Source: Cupriavidus sp. P-10 (GTDB taxonomy: Bacteria; Pseudomonadota; Gammaproteobacteria; Burkholderiales; Burkholderiaceae). From it: a stretch of 64,000 bases of DNA. This document shows positions 42,859 through 52,188 of the stretch, piece after piece; position 1 is the first letter of the stretch; every line of letters starts with the position of its first letter. The notes beneath the pieces were generated by a model. It was not told the origin of the DNA. It saw only the letters and a program-made list of their open reading frames with translations, and did not search any database. The stretch covers positions 1,550,001 to 1,614,000 of the forward strand of contig NZ_AP025172.1 of the NCBI RefSeq assembly GCF_003402535.2, read 5' to 3'. A program made the translations under genes and the position numbers.

Positions 42859-43133
42859 TGAATCTTGGGGGGGCTGGCAATAGCTGCCACATCGGTCGGC
42901 ACTTCGGTCGCCACCTCGGCGACGGCCCCGGGCGCGGCGGGCTGAGCCTGCACGGGCATCTGGCCTGGCTCCGGCGCCGGTGTCTGCCCCGGCATCAGCA
43001 CGGGGCCGGCGGCCGGATGCGCCAGGCGGGCGCCGATCTCGATACCCATCAGGAACAACAGCACGCACAGCACCACCGCGCAGCTCACGGCGATGGCTAC
43101 CATCCGCGAAGTCATGGAAAAGACGTAGGTCAT
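42855..43133 (-). CDS. Small membrane protein with Pro/Ala-rich tail
   Basis: A 92-residue protein that I do not recognise. One membrane helix spans about residues 11-33 (VAIAVSCAVVLCVLLFLMGI). The rest is a Pro/Ala/Gln/Val-rich, probably unfolded tail exposed to the periplasm. It lies 7 bases after the PAAR-like gene and overlaps the binding-protein gene by four bases, so it is co-transcribed. Position suggests a link between the secretion spike genes and the amino-acid cassette; function unknown. Confidence 0.65.
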   Translation of the reverse strand: MTYVFSMTSRMVAIAVSCAVVLCVLLFLMGIEIGARLAHPAAGPVLMPGQTPAPEPGQMPVQAQPAAPGAVAEVATEVPTDVAAIASPPKIQ

Positions 43134-43140
43134 ATTGGTT

Positions 43141-43527
43141 TCAGGCAGTCATCACGGTGGTCTGGCCCGGCGCCACGATCTGGATCACGCCCCCCCAGGC
43201 ACACATCAGCTTGGATGTGTTCTGCAGGGCAGGCATGCCGCCGATCAGCACGGTGGGCGAGCCCGGAATCCAGGGTGCGGTGGTCACCGGCACGCAGGGC
43301 ATCGGCGTGAGCGCGCCCAACGCTGCCGCGGTGGCTGCCGCCACCACGGGATTGGCCATCGAGTTGCAGCTGCCGAATGGCGGAATATTGACGATCGGCT
43401 TGTTGTCCATCACGTTGGCCGCCGGCGCGCCGGCCATGACGCGATTGACCGGCAGCACGCACAACGTCGACGGCGCCGCGCCAAAGCTGCACTGCATGGT
43501 GGTGCCGGTATTGACCTGGATGCCCAT
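43141..43527 (-). CDS. DUF4280-family PAAR-like protein
   Basis: A 128-residue protein. MQCSFGAAPSTLCVLP, VMAGAPAANVMDNKP, TPMPCVPVTTAPWIPGSPT and the closing LMCAWGGVIQIVAPGQ fit DUF4280, a PAAR-like family that sharpens VgrG spikes or carries effectors. Several cysteines may bind metal. It lies between the MORN-like gene (4 bases) and the small membrane protein (7 bases). The start at 43527 is supported by the conserved GIQVNTGTTMQCSFG opening. Confidence 0.82.
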   Translation of the reverse strand: MGIQVNTGTTMQCSFGAAPSTLCVLPVNRVMAGAPAANVMDNKPIVNIPPFGSCNSMANPVVAAATAAALGALTPMPCVPVTTAPWIPGSPTVLIGGMPALQNTSKLMCAWGGVIQIVAPGQTTVMTA

Positions 43528-43531
43528 CGTT

Positions 43532-44248
43532 TCAGCCCCTGACCCAGCGCTCGAGGCGCCGGGAAAAACTCGGCGCGGCGGCGCCGTTGTCGGTCGCGGC
43601 CGCAGCGCGCCATTCGCCGCGCGGCTTGCCTTCCATGTAGTCGCGCTGCCAGCTGACACGGCCGGCCTCGTCGAAGCGGCGTGCGGTGCCATGCAGCAGG
43701 TCGGCGCGAAAGGGCTCGGACAGCGTCAGGGTCCCGTCCGCCGCATAGCTGCGGGTCTCGCCGTCCAGCTTGCCGGCACGGAAGCGGCTGCGCCGCACCA
43801 CCACGCCTTCGTGCAGCCAGATCGCTTCGCCTTCGAGCAGGCCCTGGCGAAACACTGCCTGCGCCACCAGCTCGCCCGCAGGCCCATAGCAGTTGCGCTC
43901 GCCTTCGAGCACGCCGTTCACGTAGTGCTCGCGGCAAGCCAGGCGGCCCTGCTGGTAGCTTTGGCTGGGACCGTGGCGCAGGCCGCCGGCATAGTGCGAA
44001 GCCAGCACCGGCTCGCCGGCGGCGTCATAGCTGCGCAGCCAGCCCGACAGCTTGCCTGCCACATAGTCCGCCTCCAGCAACAGCGTACCGTGCGGGGCGA
44101 AGCGCTCCATGCGGCCTTGCGGCAGCCCGCCGGCCAGGCCACAGCGCGACAGCAGCCGGCCCGCGGCGTCGCGTTCCTCGACGACTTGCGTGTCGGTGGG
44201 CGCGGCGTTGGCGTTAGCGGCAGTGTCCAGGGGGGCGGTGGCGTGCAT
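43532..44248 (-). CDS. MORN-repeat-like protein next to vgrG
   Basis: A 238-residue soluble protein made of about seven repeats with the pattern Y..G.L.G....Y...G (for example VAGKLSGWLRSYDAAGEP and RAGKLDGETRSYAADGTL). This is the MORN/YwqK-like repeat found beside contact-dependent toxins and T6SS spikes. It lies 8 bases after vgrG and 4 bases before the PAAR-like gene, so it is probably an adaptor, chaperone or immunity-like protein for spike cargo. Function not proven. Confidence 0.7.
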   Translation of the reverse strand: MHATAPLDTAANANAAPTDTQVVEERDAAGRLLSRCGLAGGLPQGRMERFAPHGTLLLEADYVAGKLSGWLRSYDAAGEPVLASHYAGGLRHGPSQSYQQGRLACREHYVNGVLEGERNCYGPAGELVAQAVFRQGLLEGEAIWLHEGVVVRRSRFRAGKLDGETRSYAADGTLTLSEPFRADLLHGTARRFDEAGRVSWQRDYMEGKPRGEWRAAAATDNGAAAPSFSRRLERWVRG

Positions 44249-44256
44249 CGGCGGCT

Positions 44257-46185
44257 TCAGTTCAGTTTCACCATGGCGCCCTTGAGCTCGAGCATGCCGC
44301 CGCTTTCCACCGTGTGCGAGGCCGATGCCTTCTGCTGCACGGTCATGCCCTCGCCGCTCAGCGTGGTACCCGCCTTGTTTGCCAGGGTGGTGCCCGCCTT
44401 GTTGCTCAGCGAGGTGCCGGCCTCGAGCGCCACCGAGCCTGCCGACTTGATGGTGATGGCGCCCGTCACATCGATCACCAGGTCGCCCGACACCTTGAGC
44501 GTGTAGGTTCCGCTGACCTCCTGGGTGAAGGCGGCGCCGTTCGTGCGGGTCTCATCACCGCCTACCTCAAGACTGCGGGTGCCGCTCACCTTGTGGGTTT
44601 CGTTGCCCGACTGCACCTCGACCAGCCGGTCGCCCTTCTGTACAACATGGGACTCGCCGGCGCCGACCACGGTGGTGGACAGCTTGTTTTCCACCGCCAC
44701 GTTCATGTCGCGCTGCGCGTGCAGGTAGAGCTCCTCGGCGCCGGCCTTGTCCTCCATGCGCAGCTCGTTGCCGGCGCTGCCGTTCTTGGAGGTGCGCGAG
44801 CGGATCACGCTCTGGGTCTGCATCGAGGGCAACGTCACCGGCGGCGTCACCTGGCCGTTGTAGACGCTGCCCGTCACCAGCGGCCGGTCGGGGTCGCCGT
44901 CGACGTAGCTGACCACCACCTCCTGTCCCACGCGTGGCAGGAACAGTTGGCCCCAGCCATGGCCGGCCATGCCCTGCGCCACCCGGACCCAGCACGAGCT
45001 GTCCTGGTCGGCGCCGGGAGCCTGGTCCCAGTGGAACTTGAGCTTGATGCGGCCGTGCTGGTCCGTCCAGATTTCCTCGCCCTGCGAGCCGACCACGGTT
45101 GCGGTATGGGTGCCGGCCACCAGCGGACGCGGCGTCACCAACGGCGCGCGGAATGGCACCGCCAGCGGGAACACCGTGAAGCTGTTGGCATAGTGGCTGC
45201 CGGCCACCGAGTGCTCGACCGCACGCACCACGTACTCGGCGTTCAGCGCCGCGTTGACGTGGCCGCCAAGGGTAAAGGTGCCGCCCGCGGCAAGGCCGTG
45301 GCAGTTGCTCTCGCCGCTGCCGCAGCGGGCCTCGACCTGCTGTGCGGCCACCCGTACCGCCGCCTTGCGCGCGGCGTCCGAGGCATCCTTGTGCCGCCCC
45401 GGGAAAATGTACTGGCGCGCGCCGGGTGCGCTCGAGGCCGGCTGCGCGCTGCCCTGGCTGGTCTGCGCCTGCACGTAGTCGTAGTCGGCCAGCACGTGGC
45501 TGGCCGGGCCGAGTCCCTGTTCCATGCGAAAGGCCGCCAGCATCGGCAGGCCCGCCGCCTGCTCGCCCGGCTGCCCGCCCCACAGCTCGGCCTCGTGGGG
45601 CAGCGCGGCGTGGGCCGAGGGACTGTCGCCCAGCACCATCGTGTGTGCGCCGTCGGCGAAGGTGAAGTAGTAGAAGATGCCCTCTTCCTCCATCAGCCGC
45701 GCGATGAACTGCAGGGGACTTTCGTCGTACTGCACGCAGTACTCGCGCACCGGGTAGCGCGAAGCGGTGACGCGCGCGTCGAACGCTACCTCGAACTCGC
45801 CCAGCACGCTGCGGATGATGTCGAGCGCGCTCTGGTTCTGGAAGATCCTGCGGTCGCGCGCCAGCGTCAGCAGCCATAGGCGCGGCGCCAGCTCGGCGCT
45901 GTAGAACGCATGGCTGGGGTCGGCGCCGGTATGGGCGAAGCGCGTCACGATGCCGTTGAAACAGCGCAAGAAGCCGCCCGGCCGCTGCAGCCTGACAGTG
46001 ACCTTCTGGCCAACGATGCGGCTGCCATCGAGCGCCTTGTCCGCCGAGCGCATGCGCAGCTGGAAGGAAAACGGCTCGGAAAGCGCCTCGCGCCCGGCAA
46101 ACCCGTCGAGCAGCAACACGTTGTCGCCAAACGGCGTGGTGACTGTGGCGAAGCTGTCGGACTGGGTGGAGGTCGCCGGAATCAT
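44257..46185 (-). CDS. vgrG: T6SS spike protein VgrG
   Basis: A 642-residue VgrG/TssI. The N-terminal gp27-like part contains FGDNVLLLDGFAG and YCVQYDESPLQFIARLMEEEG; the gp5-like OB fold has VGSQGEEIWTDQHGRIKLKF and the GQEVVVSYVDGDPDRP region; the C-terminal beta-needle ends with repeated KSAGSVALEAG-like strands. There is no extra C-terminal domain, so effectors would ride on the PAAR-like protein or Hcp. It lies 4 bases after clpV. GGAGG about 12 bases upstream overlaps the end of clpV. Confidence 0.93.
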   Translation of the reverse strand: MIPATSTQSDSFATVTTPFGDNVLLLDGFAGREALSEPFSFQLRMRSADKALDGSRIVGQKVTVRLQRPGGFLRCFNGIVTRFAHTGADPSHAFYSAELAPRLWLLTLARDRRIFQNQSALDIIRSVLGEFEVAFDARVTASRYPVREYCVQYDESPLQFIARLMEEEGIFYYFTFADGAHTMVLGDSPSAHAALPHEAELWGGQPGEQAAGLPMLAAFRMEQGLGPASHVLADYDYVQAQTSQGSAQPASSAPGARQYIFPGRHKDASDAARKAAVRVAAQQVEARCGSGESNCHGLAAGGTFTLGGHVNAALNAEYVVRAVEHSVAGSHYANSFTVFPLAVPFRAPLVTPRPLVAGTHTATVVGSQGEEIWTDQHGRIKLKFHWDQAPGADQDSSCWVRVAQGMAGHGWGQLFLPRVGQEVVVSYVDGDPDRPLVTGSVYNGQVTPPVTLPSMQTQSVIRSRTSKNGSAGNELRMEDKAGAEELYLHAQRDMNVAVENKLSTTVVGAGESHVVQKGDRLVEVQSGNETHKVSGTRSLEVGGDETRTNGAAFTQEVSGTYTLKVSGDLVIDVTGAITIKSAGSVALEAGTSLSNKAGTTLANKAGTTLSGEGMTVQQKASASHTVESGGMLELKGAMVKLN

Positions 46186-46189
46186 GGCC

Positions 46190-48871
46190 TCAGGCCTCCG
46201 CCGGCGGCAGGAAACGGAAGTCCAGGCCGCCCTGCGCGTCAAGCGAGAGATGCACGCCGCCGAACGGCTCGGCGATCGACATGCGCTCCAGCACCTGATG
46301 CGCGAGTTCCGGCAGCACCGACTGGGTCAGGATATGGTCGACATTGCGCGCGCCGCTGTCGACCTCGCTGCAGCGCTGCACGATGGCGCGCGCCAACGCA
46401 TCGTCCCAGGTCAGGCGGGCGTTGTGGTTGCGCTCGAAGCGCTGCGCCATCCGGCCCAGCTTGAGGTCGACGATGGCGGTGATCTGCGCATCGCCCAGGT
46501 GGTAGTACGGCACCAGCACCATGCGCGCCAGGAAGGCCGGGCTGAAGCGCTGCAGCAGCGCCGGGCGCAGGCGCTCGACCAGTTCTTCCGGGGGCGGGCG
46601 CCGGCCGCCGTGCGAGGCTTCGGTGATGACGTCCTGGGCCGCGTTCGAGGTCAGCAGGATGACCGTGTTGCGGAAGTCGATCGGCACCCCTTCGCCGTCT
46701 TCCATCATGCCCTTGTCGAACACCTGGAAGAACAACTCCAGCACGTCGGGGTGCGCCTTCTCCATTTCGTCGAGCAGCACCACGCTATAGGGGCGCCGCC
46801 GTACCGCTTCGGTCAGCACGCCGCCACGCCCGTAGCCGACATAGCCCGGCGGCGCGCCCTTGAGCCCCGACACGCTGTGCGCCTCCTGGAATTCCGACAT
46901 GTTGACGGTAATCATGTTGCGCTCGCCGCCGTACAGCAGGTCGGCCAGCGCGCAGGCGGTCTCGGTCTTGCCAACGCCGCTCGGGCCAACCAGCAGGAAC
47001 ACGCCCACCGGCTTGCCGGGGTCGTCTAGGTCGGCGCGGAAGGTGCGGATGCGCCGCGCGATCGCGTCGAGCGCCTCGTCCTGGCCGACCACCCGCTCGG
47101 CCAGCTTGTCGTGCAGGTGGAGCACGGTGTGGAGCTCGTCGGCCAGCATGCGGCCCACCGGGATGCCGGTCCAGCTCGAGATGACCTCGGCCACCGCCGC
47201 CGAACTGACGCACACCGGCACCATCGGCTCGTCGCACTGCACCGCCTCCAGGCCCTTTTCAAGCCGCGTCAGGTTGGCGCTTAGCGATTCGGCGCTGTCG
47301 TCGCTGTCCTCCGCATCCGCGCCGGCTTCGCTATCCACCTGGCCGGCCAGGTAAGCGGCAATCCTGCGCCGCCACGCCAGGATCTCGTCGACTACGCGCT
47401 TTTCCACCACCAGCTTGTCGGACAGGCGCGCATGCTGGCTGCGCGCCTCCTCGAGCTGTCGCGTGGCGGCGGCGATCTCGTCGGCGCGGCTGGCGCCGGT
47501 GGCCGCCTCGTGACGCAGGATGCGCAACTGGTTCTCGGTGTTTTCGATGGTGCGCCCAAGCGATTCAATCTCTGCCGGCACGCCGTTCTGCGCGATCGCC
47601 ACGCGCGCGCAGGCGGTATCGAGCACGCTGATCGCCTTGTCCGGCAGCTGGCGTCCTGACACATAGCGGTGCGACAGCTTGACCGCATCGCGCACGGCAT
47701 CGTCGAGGATCTCCACGCCATGGTGCGCTTCCAGCTTCTTCACCATGCCGCGCAGCATCTCCACAGCCACCGGCTCGCTAGGCTCCTCCACCTTCACGAT
47801 CTGGAAGCGGCGCGCCAGTGCCGGGTCGCGCTCGATGTACTTCTTGTACTCGGCCCAGGTGGTTGCGGCGATGGTGCGCAGCTCGCCGCGTGCCAGCGCC
47901 GGCTTGAGCAGGTTGGCGGCATCGCCCTGCCCTTCGCTGCCCCCCGCGCCGATCAGCTGGTGGGCCTCGTCGATGAACAGGATCACCGGCACCGGCGAGG
48001 CTGCGACCTCGGCGATCACCGACTTGAGCCGGTTCTCGAACTCGCCCTTGACGCCGGCGCCGGCCTGCAGCAGGGCCAGATCGAGCGAGCGCACCGAGAC
48101 ATTGCGCAGCGCCGGTGGCACGTCGCCGGCCACGATGCGCTGGGCAAAGCCTTCCACCACCGCGGTCTTGCCGACGCCGGCCTCGCCGGTCAGGATGGGG
48201 TTGTTCTGGCGGCGGCGCAGCAGTACGTCCACAAGCTGGCGGATTTCGCCGTCGCGCCCGCGCACCGGGTCGATCGCGCCTTCACGCGCCAGCGCCGTCA
48301 GGTCGATCGTGAATTGGTTCAGCGCGGACTTCTGTGCGCCGCCGGCGCTGGCCTGCGGCATCGCCGGCATGGCGCGTCCGGGGCCATCGGCCGGCACGCC
48401 GGCGCCGGCACCGAGCAGCGCGGGCAGCGCCTCGCGCAGCGCCGCGCGTGGGATTTTCAGCAGGGCCGGCGCCGATTCCAGCAGCAAGCCGCGCAGGCTT
48501 TCCACTTCAAGCAGCGCCAGCACCAGCGTGCCGGTGCGCACCTGCTGCTCGCCCAGCAGCATCGAGCTGAGCAGCCAGGCCTCCTGGAACAGCGGCGAGA
48601 AGTTAGGCGACAGCGCCGGGGTGCGGCCATTGCCGCGCTTGAAGCCGTCGATGGCCTTGTGCAGCTGCGCCAGCAGCGTCTCGCGCCCAATGCCGAAGTG
48701 CTCGAGGATGACGTGCAGGTCGCGCGCTTCGGCCTCCAGCAGTTGCACCAAGAGGTGCTCGACATCGACGTTGTAGTGGGTGTGGCGCACGCAGAGCTGC
48801 GCCGCGGCCTCCATCGCCTGGCGGCATTCCGGATTGAGCCGGCTCAGCAGTGTGCGGATATCGATGTCCAT
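46190..48871 (-). CDS. clpV: T6SS ATPase ClpV (TssH)
   Basis: An 893-residue AAA+ ATPase. The N-domain starts IDIRTLLSRLNPECRQAME. The first ATPase domain has Walker A GEAGVGKT and Walker B VILFIDEAHQLIG; a coiled-coil middle domain follows; the second ATPase domain has GPSGVGKTETA and VVLLDEMEKAHPDV. ClpV disassembles the contracted TssB/TssC sheath. It follows tssG by 12 bases. All motifs are present. Confidence 0.95.
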   Translation of the reverse strand: MDIDIRTLLSRLNPECRQAMEAAAQLCVRHTHYNVDVEHLLVQLLEAEARDLHVILEHFGIGRETLLAQLHKAIDGFKRGNGRTPALSPNFSPLFQEAWLLSSMLLGEQQVRTGTLVLALLEVESLRGLLLESAPALLKIPRAALREALPALLGAGAGVPADGPGRAMPAMPQASAGGAQKSALNQFTIDLTALAREGAIDPVRGRDGEIRQLVDVLLRRRQNNPILTGEAGVGKTAVVEGFAQRIVAGDVPPALRNVSVRSLDLALLQAGAGVKGEFENRLKSVIAEVAASPVPVILFIDEAHQLIGAGGSEGQGDAANLLKPALARGELRTIAATTWAEYKKYIERDPALARRFQIVKVEEPSEPVAVEMLRGMVKKLEAHHGVEILDDAVRDAVKLSHRYVSGRQLPDKAISVLDTACARVAIAQNGVPAEIESLGRTIENTENQLRILRHEAATGASRADEIAAATRQLEEARSQHARLSDKLVVEKRVVDEILAWRRRIAAYLAGQVDSEAGADAEDSDDSAESLSANLTRLEKGLEAVQCDEPMVPVCVSSAAVAEVISSWTGIPVGRMLADELHTVLHLHDKLAERVVGQDEALDAIARRIRTFRADLDDPGKPVGVFLLVGPSGVGKTETACALADLLYGGERNMITVNMSEFQEAHSVSGLKGAPPGYVGYGRGGVLTEAVRRRPYSVVLLDEMEKAHPDVLELFFQVFDKGMMEDGEGVPIDFRNTVILLTSNAAQDVITEASHGGRRPPPEELVERLRPALLQRFSPAFLARMVLVPYYHLGDAQITAIVDLKLGRMAQRFERNHNARLTWDDALARAIVQRCSEVDSGARNVDHILTQSVLPELAHQVLERMSIAEPFGGVHLSLDAQGGLDFRFLPPAEA

Positions 48872-48883
48872 GCTTGTCTCGGA

Positions 48884-49972
48884 TCATGAAAGCGCGCTGG
48901 CGCCGGCAGCATCGGCGCAGGCACGCAGCGACAGCCGCACCGGTGCGGGCTGCGCGGCAGCACCACCGGCCAGCCACGCAGTCCAGCCCAAGCGGGCGCC
49001 GCCGCCCAGGCGCGTGGCTGGCTGCTCGGCAACCTGCAGCGCGAGCTGCACGTCGAATGGTTGCGGCGCATGGCTGCGCACCAGCCATGCCACCAGGTCG
49101 TGATCGGGACCGCCGGGCAGCAGCGCTTCCAGCCGCCGCGCGTCCGGCACCTGCAGGTCCAGGCCAATGCCTGCGGCCTGGTCCCAGCACCGCCGGCCCA
49201 GCACCGCGCCGCCGCCCAGCTGCGTTCCCGGCGTGCCACGCCCGGCCAGGCGGACCGAGTCGGTGCGCTCCACCGCCAGCCAGCCGCCGACGAACTGGCG
49301 GCCGCGCACCCGCAGCCCCAGCCGGTCGCCCAGCAGGGCCAGCAGCCCTTCCATCGAGCGCGGCGCGGCGCCCAGCAGGCCGGCGTGGCGCAGCCAGGGC
49401 GCTGCGCCGGCCGGACCGCGCAGGCCGGCACGCAGGCCCAGGTTGCTGAGCGCATCGAGGCAAGTGGCCAGCGTCGTGGTGGCAGGCGCCTGCGCGCCCA
49501 GCCCCGGCGCGTGCTTGGCGCGACCGCGATAGAGGAAGGACAGGAAGCGGTGATTGAAAATGTCGAGCAGCTCTGCCATGGCATGGTCGCGCGCCGCGCG
49601 CCGCTCCAGCAGCAGCTCGGTGTAAGGCAGCGGCAGCGGCCCATTCGCCCCCGCCAGCGACAGGGCCGGCGTGGTCAGCGTGTAGGGCGGCTGGCCGGCC
49701 CCGGGGGGCAGCGCATGGTCGGCATGGTCGCCATCGTGCGGTGCGCCGGCAGCCACCGATGCCACGTCGCGCGGCTGGAAGGCCAGCGAGACCAGCCCGC
49801 GCAGGCGCACGGCCTCGCCGCTGCCGTCGCCGTGGCCGAGCGGACGCGCACCGGGCGTGGCCCGCTCCAGCAGGCCGATGGCCTGGAACAGGTTGAACGC
49901 GGCGGGGTTGGCGGCGAGACGGTCGATCACAGCAGCGTCTGGCAGCCGGTCATCGGCTCCCATTGCTTCCAT
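48884..49972 (-). CDS. tssG: T6SS baseplate protein TssG
   Basis: A 362-residue TssG. FNLFQAIGLLER near residue 25 and the LLDIFNHRFLSFLYRGRAKH segment are hallmarks of the family. TssG bridges two TssF copies in the baseplate wedge. ATG 49972 has GGAGA seven bases upstream, giving a 46-base overlap with tssF; a second in-frame ATG at 49963 is possible. The Arg- and Pro-rich C-terminus is usual for high-GC relatives. Confidence 0.9.
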   Translation of the reverse strand: MEAMGADDRLPDAAVIDRLAANPAAFNLFQAIGLLERATPGARPLGHGDGSGEAVRLRGLVSLAFQPRDVASVAAGAPHDGDHADHALPPGAGQPPYTLTTPALSLAGANGPLPLPYTELLLERRAARDHAMAELLDIFNHRFLSFLYRGRAKHAPGLGAQAPATTTLATCLDALSNLGLRAGLRGPAGAAPWLRHAGLLGAAPRSMEGLLALLGDRLGLRVRGRQFVGGWLAVERTDSVRLAGRGTPGTQLGGGAVLGRRCWDQAAGIGLDLQVPDARRLEALLPGGPDHDLVAWLVRSHAPQPFDVQLALQVAEQPATRLGGGARLGWTAWLAGGAAAQPAPVRLSLRACADAAGASALS

Positions 49973-51687
49973 ATCTCGTCTCCGCGGCGCACCACCAGCC
50001 GCACAAAGGAATTGACCGAGGTGTACAACGCGAAGAAGCGCGCCAGCACGGCGCCCATCAACAGCGGCGATCCCCCGGCGAAGGCGTCGGCATCGAACTC
50101 GATGCCGATCTCGGTGCCGCGGCAGAAGCCGCGCCAGGCATCGCCGCCGATATGCGCGGTGACACCGCGCGACTGCACGCTGCGTATGCCACGGATCTGT
50201 TCCAGTTCGCGGCTGCCGTCGGCGGCGAACAGGCGCAGCATCTGCTGCACCTCGTGGCGGCCGGTGGCACCGCTGGACAGCGTGCCGTGATGCAGCGTCA
50301 GCAGCGACACCAGTCGCCACAGCGATTCGCCGCCCAGCGGAGGATTGCGCTGAACCGTCGGCTCGTACAGGCAGCGCACGCGCGCGTTCTGCGAGACGTT
50401 CTCCACCAGCATGCGCGCCCCCACCGGCACCTGCTCGGCCAGGCGCCGGTTGGTGCACAGCACGTTGGCGTAGGCGACCGGCGCTGCCGGCTGGCCGGAG
50501 GCCTTGCCCGCATCGACAAAGGTCAGGTAGGTGTCGGTGCCGGACAGGCCGGGCCGCAGGGTCGCCTCGCGGCGGGTCCACCAGTACACCCCGTCGGCGG
50601 CCGCGTCGCCGCTGGCCGCGGCAACCGGTGGCACCGCCTGGGTGCGATCGCTGGCCGGGTCGGACAGCACCACCGAGCTGACCGAATGGATCTCGGTGGC
50701 GGCCTCGCGCCGCTGGTCCGCCACCAGCCGGTACTCGTAGTGACGCTGGTCGAGCACGATCGGCTCACTGGTCTGCGAGAACAGGTTGATGGCCGGCACG
50801 CAGCCGAGGCGGAAATTGCCGGCGCCGATGCGCGCCATGCCGCGCGGCATGCGCGCCAGGCGCAGCACGATATCGCAGCGCGTGCCGCGCCCAAGCCGGC
50901 CCGCGGGCAGCGCCAGGTCGAAGAAGTGGAACTTGCGCGGAAAGGCGAAGTACTCCTGCATCAACCCATAAGCCGGTTGCGCATTGGGCGGCTGCGGCAG
51001 CACCGCCTCGTCCGCACCGTAGCCGACCTCGCGCCAGGCCGAAGCCGGCAGCAGCGAGGCCTCACCGTCGCACGGCTCGATGCGCACGCTGGCCACCCCG
51101 CTCACCAGCAGTTCGTAGAGCGGCATCGTCACCATCCAGTCGCCGTGCAGGTGCAGGCGCAGCGTGGTGAGCTCCAGCTCGGAGAAGTCGACGCCGTCGG
51201 CACAGGCCAGCGTCAGGCGCAGGGTATGGTCCTGGTCGAGCCGGGCCTGCTCGACCGTCAGCGGCCACAGCGTGGTTTCCCAGCTGGTGCGGAAGCGGCA
51301 GGTCTCACCGTCCTCGGTACGGGCCTGCAGCCCGGTATGGCGCGGTACCCGGTAGCCCGCGGTGACCTTGCCCTGGCTGGGGTCGAGCGCGAACTGCACC
51401 ACGGTCATCGAGGGCAGCGGCTGCACCAGAGCCGGGCAGACGTTCTCCAGCAGGGACGATGCGACCTGCGGAAAGGACTGGTCGAGATCGCGGTGCACGC
51501 GCGCGGCCAGGAAGGCCGTCGCCTCGATCAGGCGTTCGGTATGCGGATCCAGCGATTCGGTGCCGTGCAGCGCCAGGCGCGACGCCACCTTGGGATAGCG
51601 TTCGGCGAAGGCCGCGCCCTGCGTGCGCAGATAGGACAGCTCCTGCTTGTAGTAGTGCAGGATGTCGCCTTCGCCCGGCTCAGCCAT
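49927..51687 (-). CDS. tssF: T6SS baseplate protein TssF
   Basis: A 586-residue TssF. It starts LHYYKQELSYLRTQGAAFAE, the standard opening, followed by RLIEATAFLAARVHRDLDQ. TssF with TssG and TssE forms the baseplate wedge. ATG 51687 overlaps the tssE stop by eight bases, and the 3' end overlaps tssG. The length is within the family range of about 580-630. Confidence 0.92.
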   Translation of the reverse strand: MAEPGEGDILHYYKQELSYLRTQGAAFAERYPKVASRLALHGTESLDPHTERLIEATAFLAARVHRDLDQSFPQVASSLLENVCPALVQPLPSMTVVQFALDPSQGKVTAGYRVPRHTGLQARTEDGETCRFRTSWETTLWPLTVEQARLDQDHTLRLTLACADGVDFSELELTTLRLHLHGDWMVTMPLYELLVSGVASVRIEPCDGEASLLPASAWREVGYGADEAVLPQPPNAQPAYGLMQEYFAFPRKFHFFDLALPAGRLGRGTRCDIVLRLARMPRGMARIGAGNFRLGCVPAINLFSQTSEPIVLDQRHYEYRLVADQRREAATEIHSVSSVVLSDPASDRTQAVPPVAAASGDAAADGVYWWTRREATLRPGLSGTDTYLTFVDAGKASGQPAAPVAYANVLCTNRRLAEQVPVGARMLVENVSQNARVRCLYEPTVQRNPPLGGESLWRLVSLLTLHHGTLSSGATGRHEVQQMLRLFAADGSRELEQIRGIRSVQSRGVTAHIGGDAWRGFCRGTEIGIEFDADAFAGGSPLLMGAVLARFFALYTSVNSFVRLVVRRGDEIWKQWEPMTGCQTLL

Positions 51688-52147
51688 GATCGGTCCCGCG
51701 CAGCGTGGCCGTCTCGTCGCCTGCGGCCAGCTCGAACGAAACCCGCTCGGGCGCCTGGCCAAGACAAAGCTCACCGTCGATCAGCAGGACCGGCTGGGTC
51801 AACGCGGAGTTCAAAGGGGTACCCACAAACTCTACATTCACGTTGCGCAGCCGCGGCTCGAACAAGGTCACGGCATGCCGCACCAGCGCGGCGATCAATG
51901 CGCGGTCCGGGCCAGACTGCAGGGAACGCGAAGAGCAGTCGGGCAGGCCGTAGTCAAGCACCGTGCCCTCGCTGGCGAGGAAAGCCTCGGCAGACAGGCG
52001 CGAGCGCGTATTGAGCAGGCGTCCCAGTTCGCGCGCCACCGATTGGCGCAACTGTGCCCCGTCGAGCAGGTGCGCCGACGGCTCGGTGCCGCCGGACGCC
52101 AGCCGCTCGAACAGGGGCACGGGTGCGCCGCTGATGATCGTCGCCAT
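51680..52147 (-). CDS. tssE: T6SS baseplate protein TssE (gp25-like)
   Basis: A 155-residue gp25-like protein. LFERLASGG, ELGRLLNTRSRLSAE, VLDYGLPDCSSRS and IAALVRHAVTLFEPRL are the typical order of family motifs; the last segment carries the EPRL signature that contacts the sheath. It follows hcp by 41 bases and overlaps tssF by eight bases. Confidence 0.92.
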   Translation of the reverse strand: MATIISGAPVPLFERLASGGTEPSAHLLDGAQLRQSVARELGRLLNTRSRLSAEAFLASEGTVLDYGLPDCSSRSLQSGPDRALIAALVRHAVTLFEPRLRNVNVEFVGTPLNSALTQPVLLIDGELCLGQAPERVSFELAAGDETATLRGTDHG

Positions 52148-52188
52148 GGGATCGCCTCGGGCTCAGGTCCGCCAGGCAGGCCTGCCGC

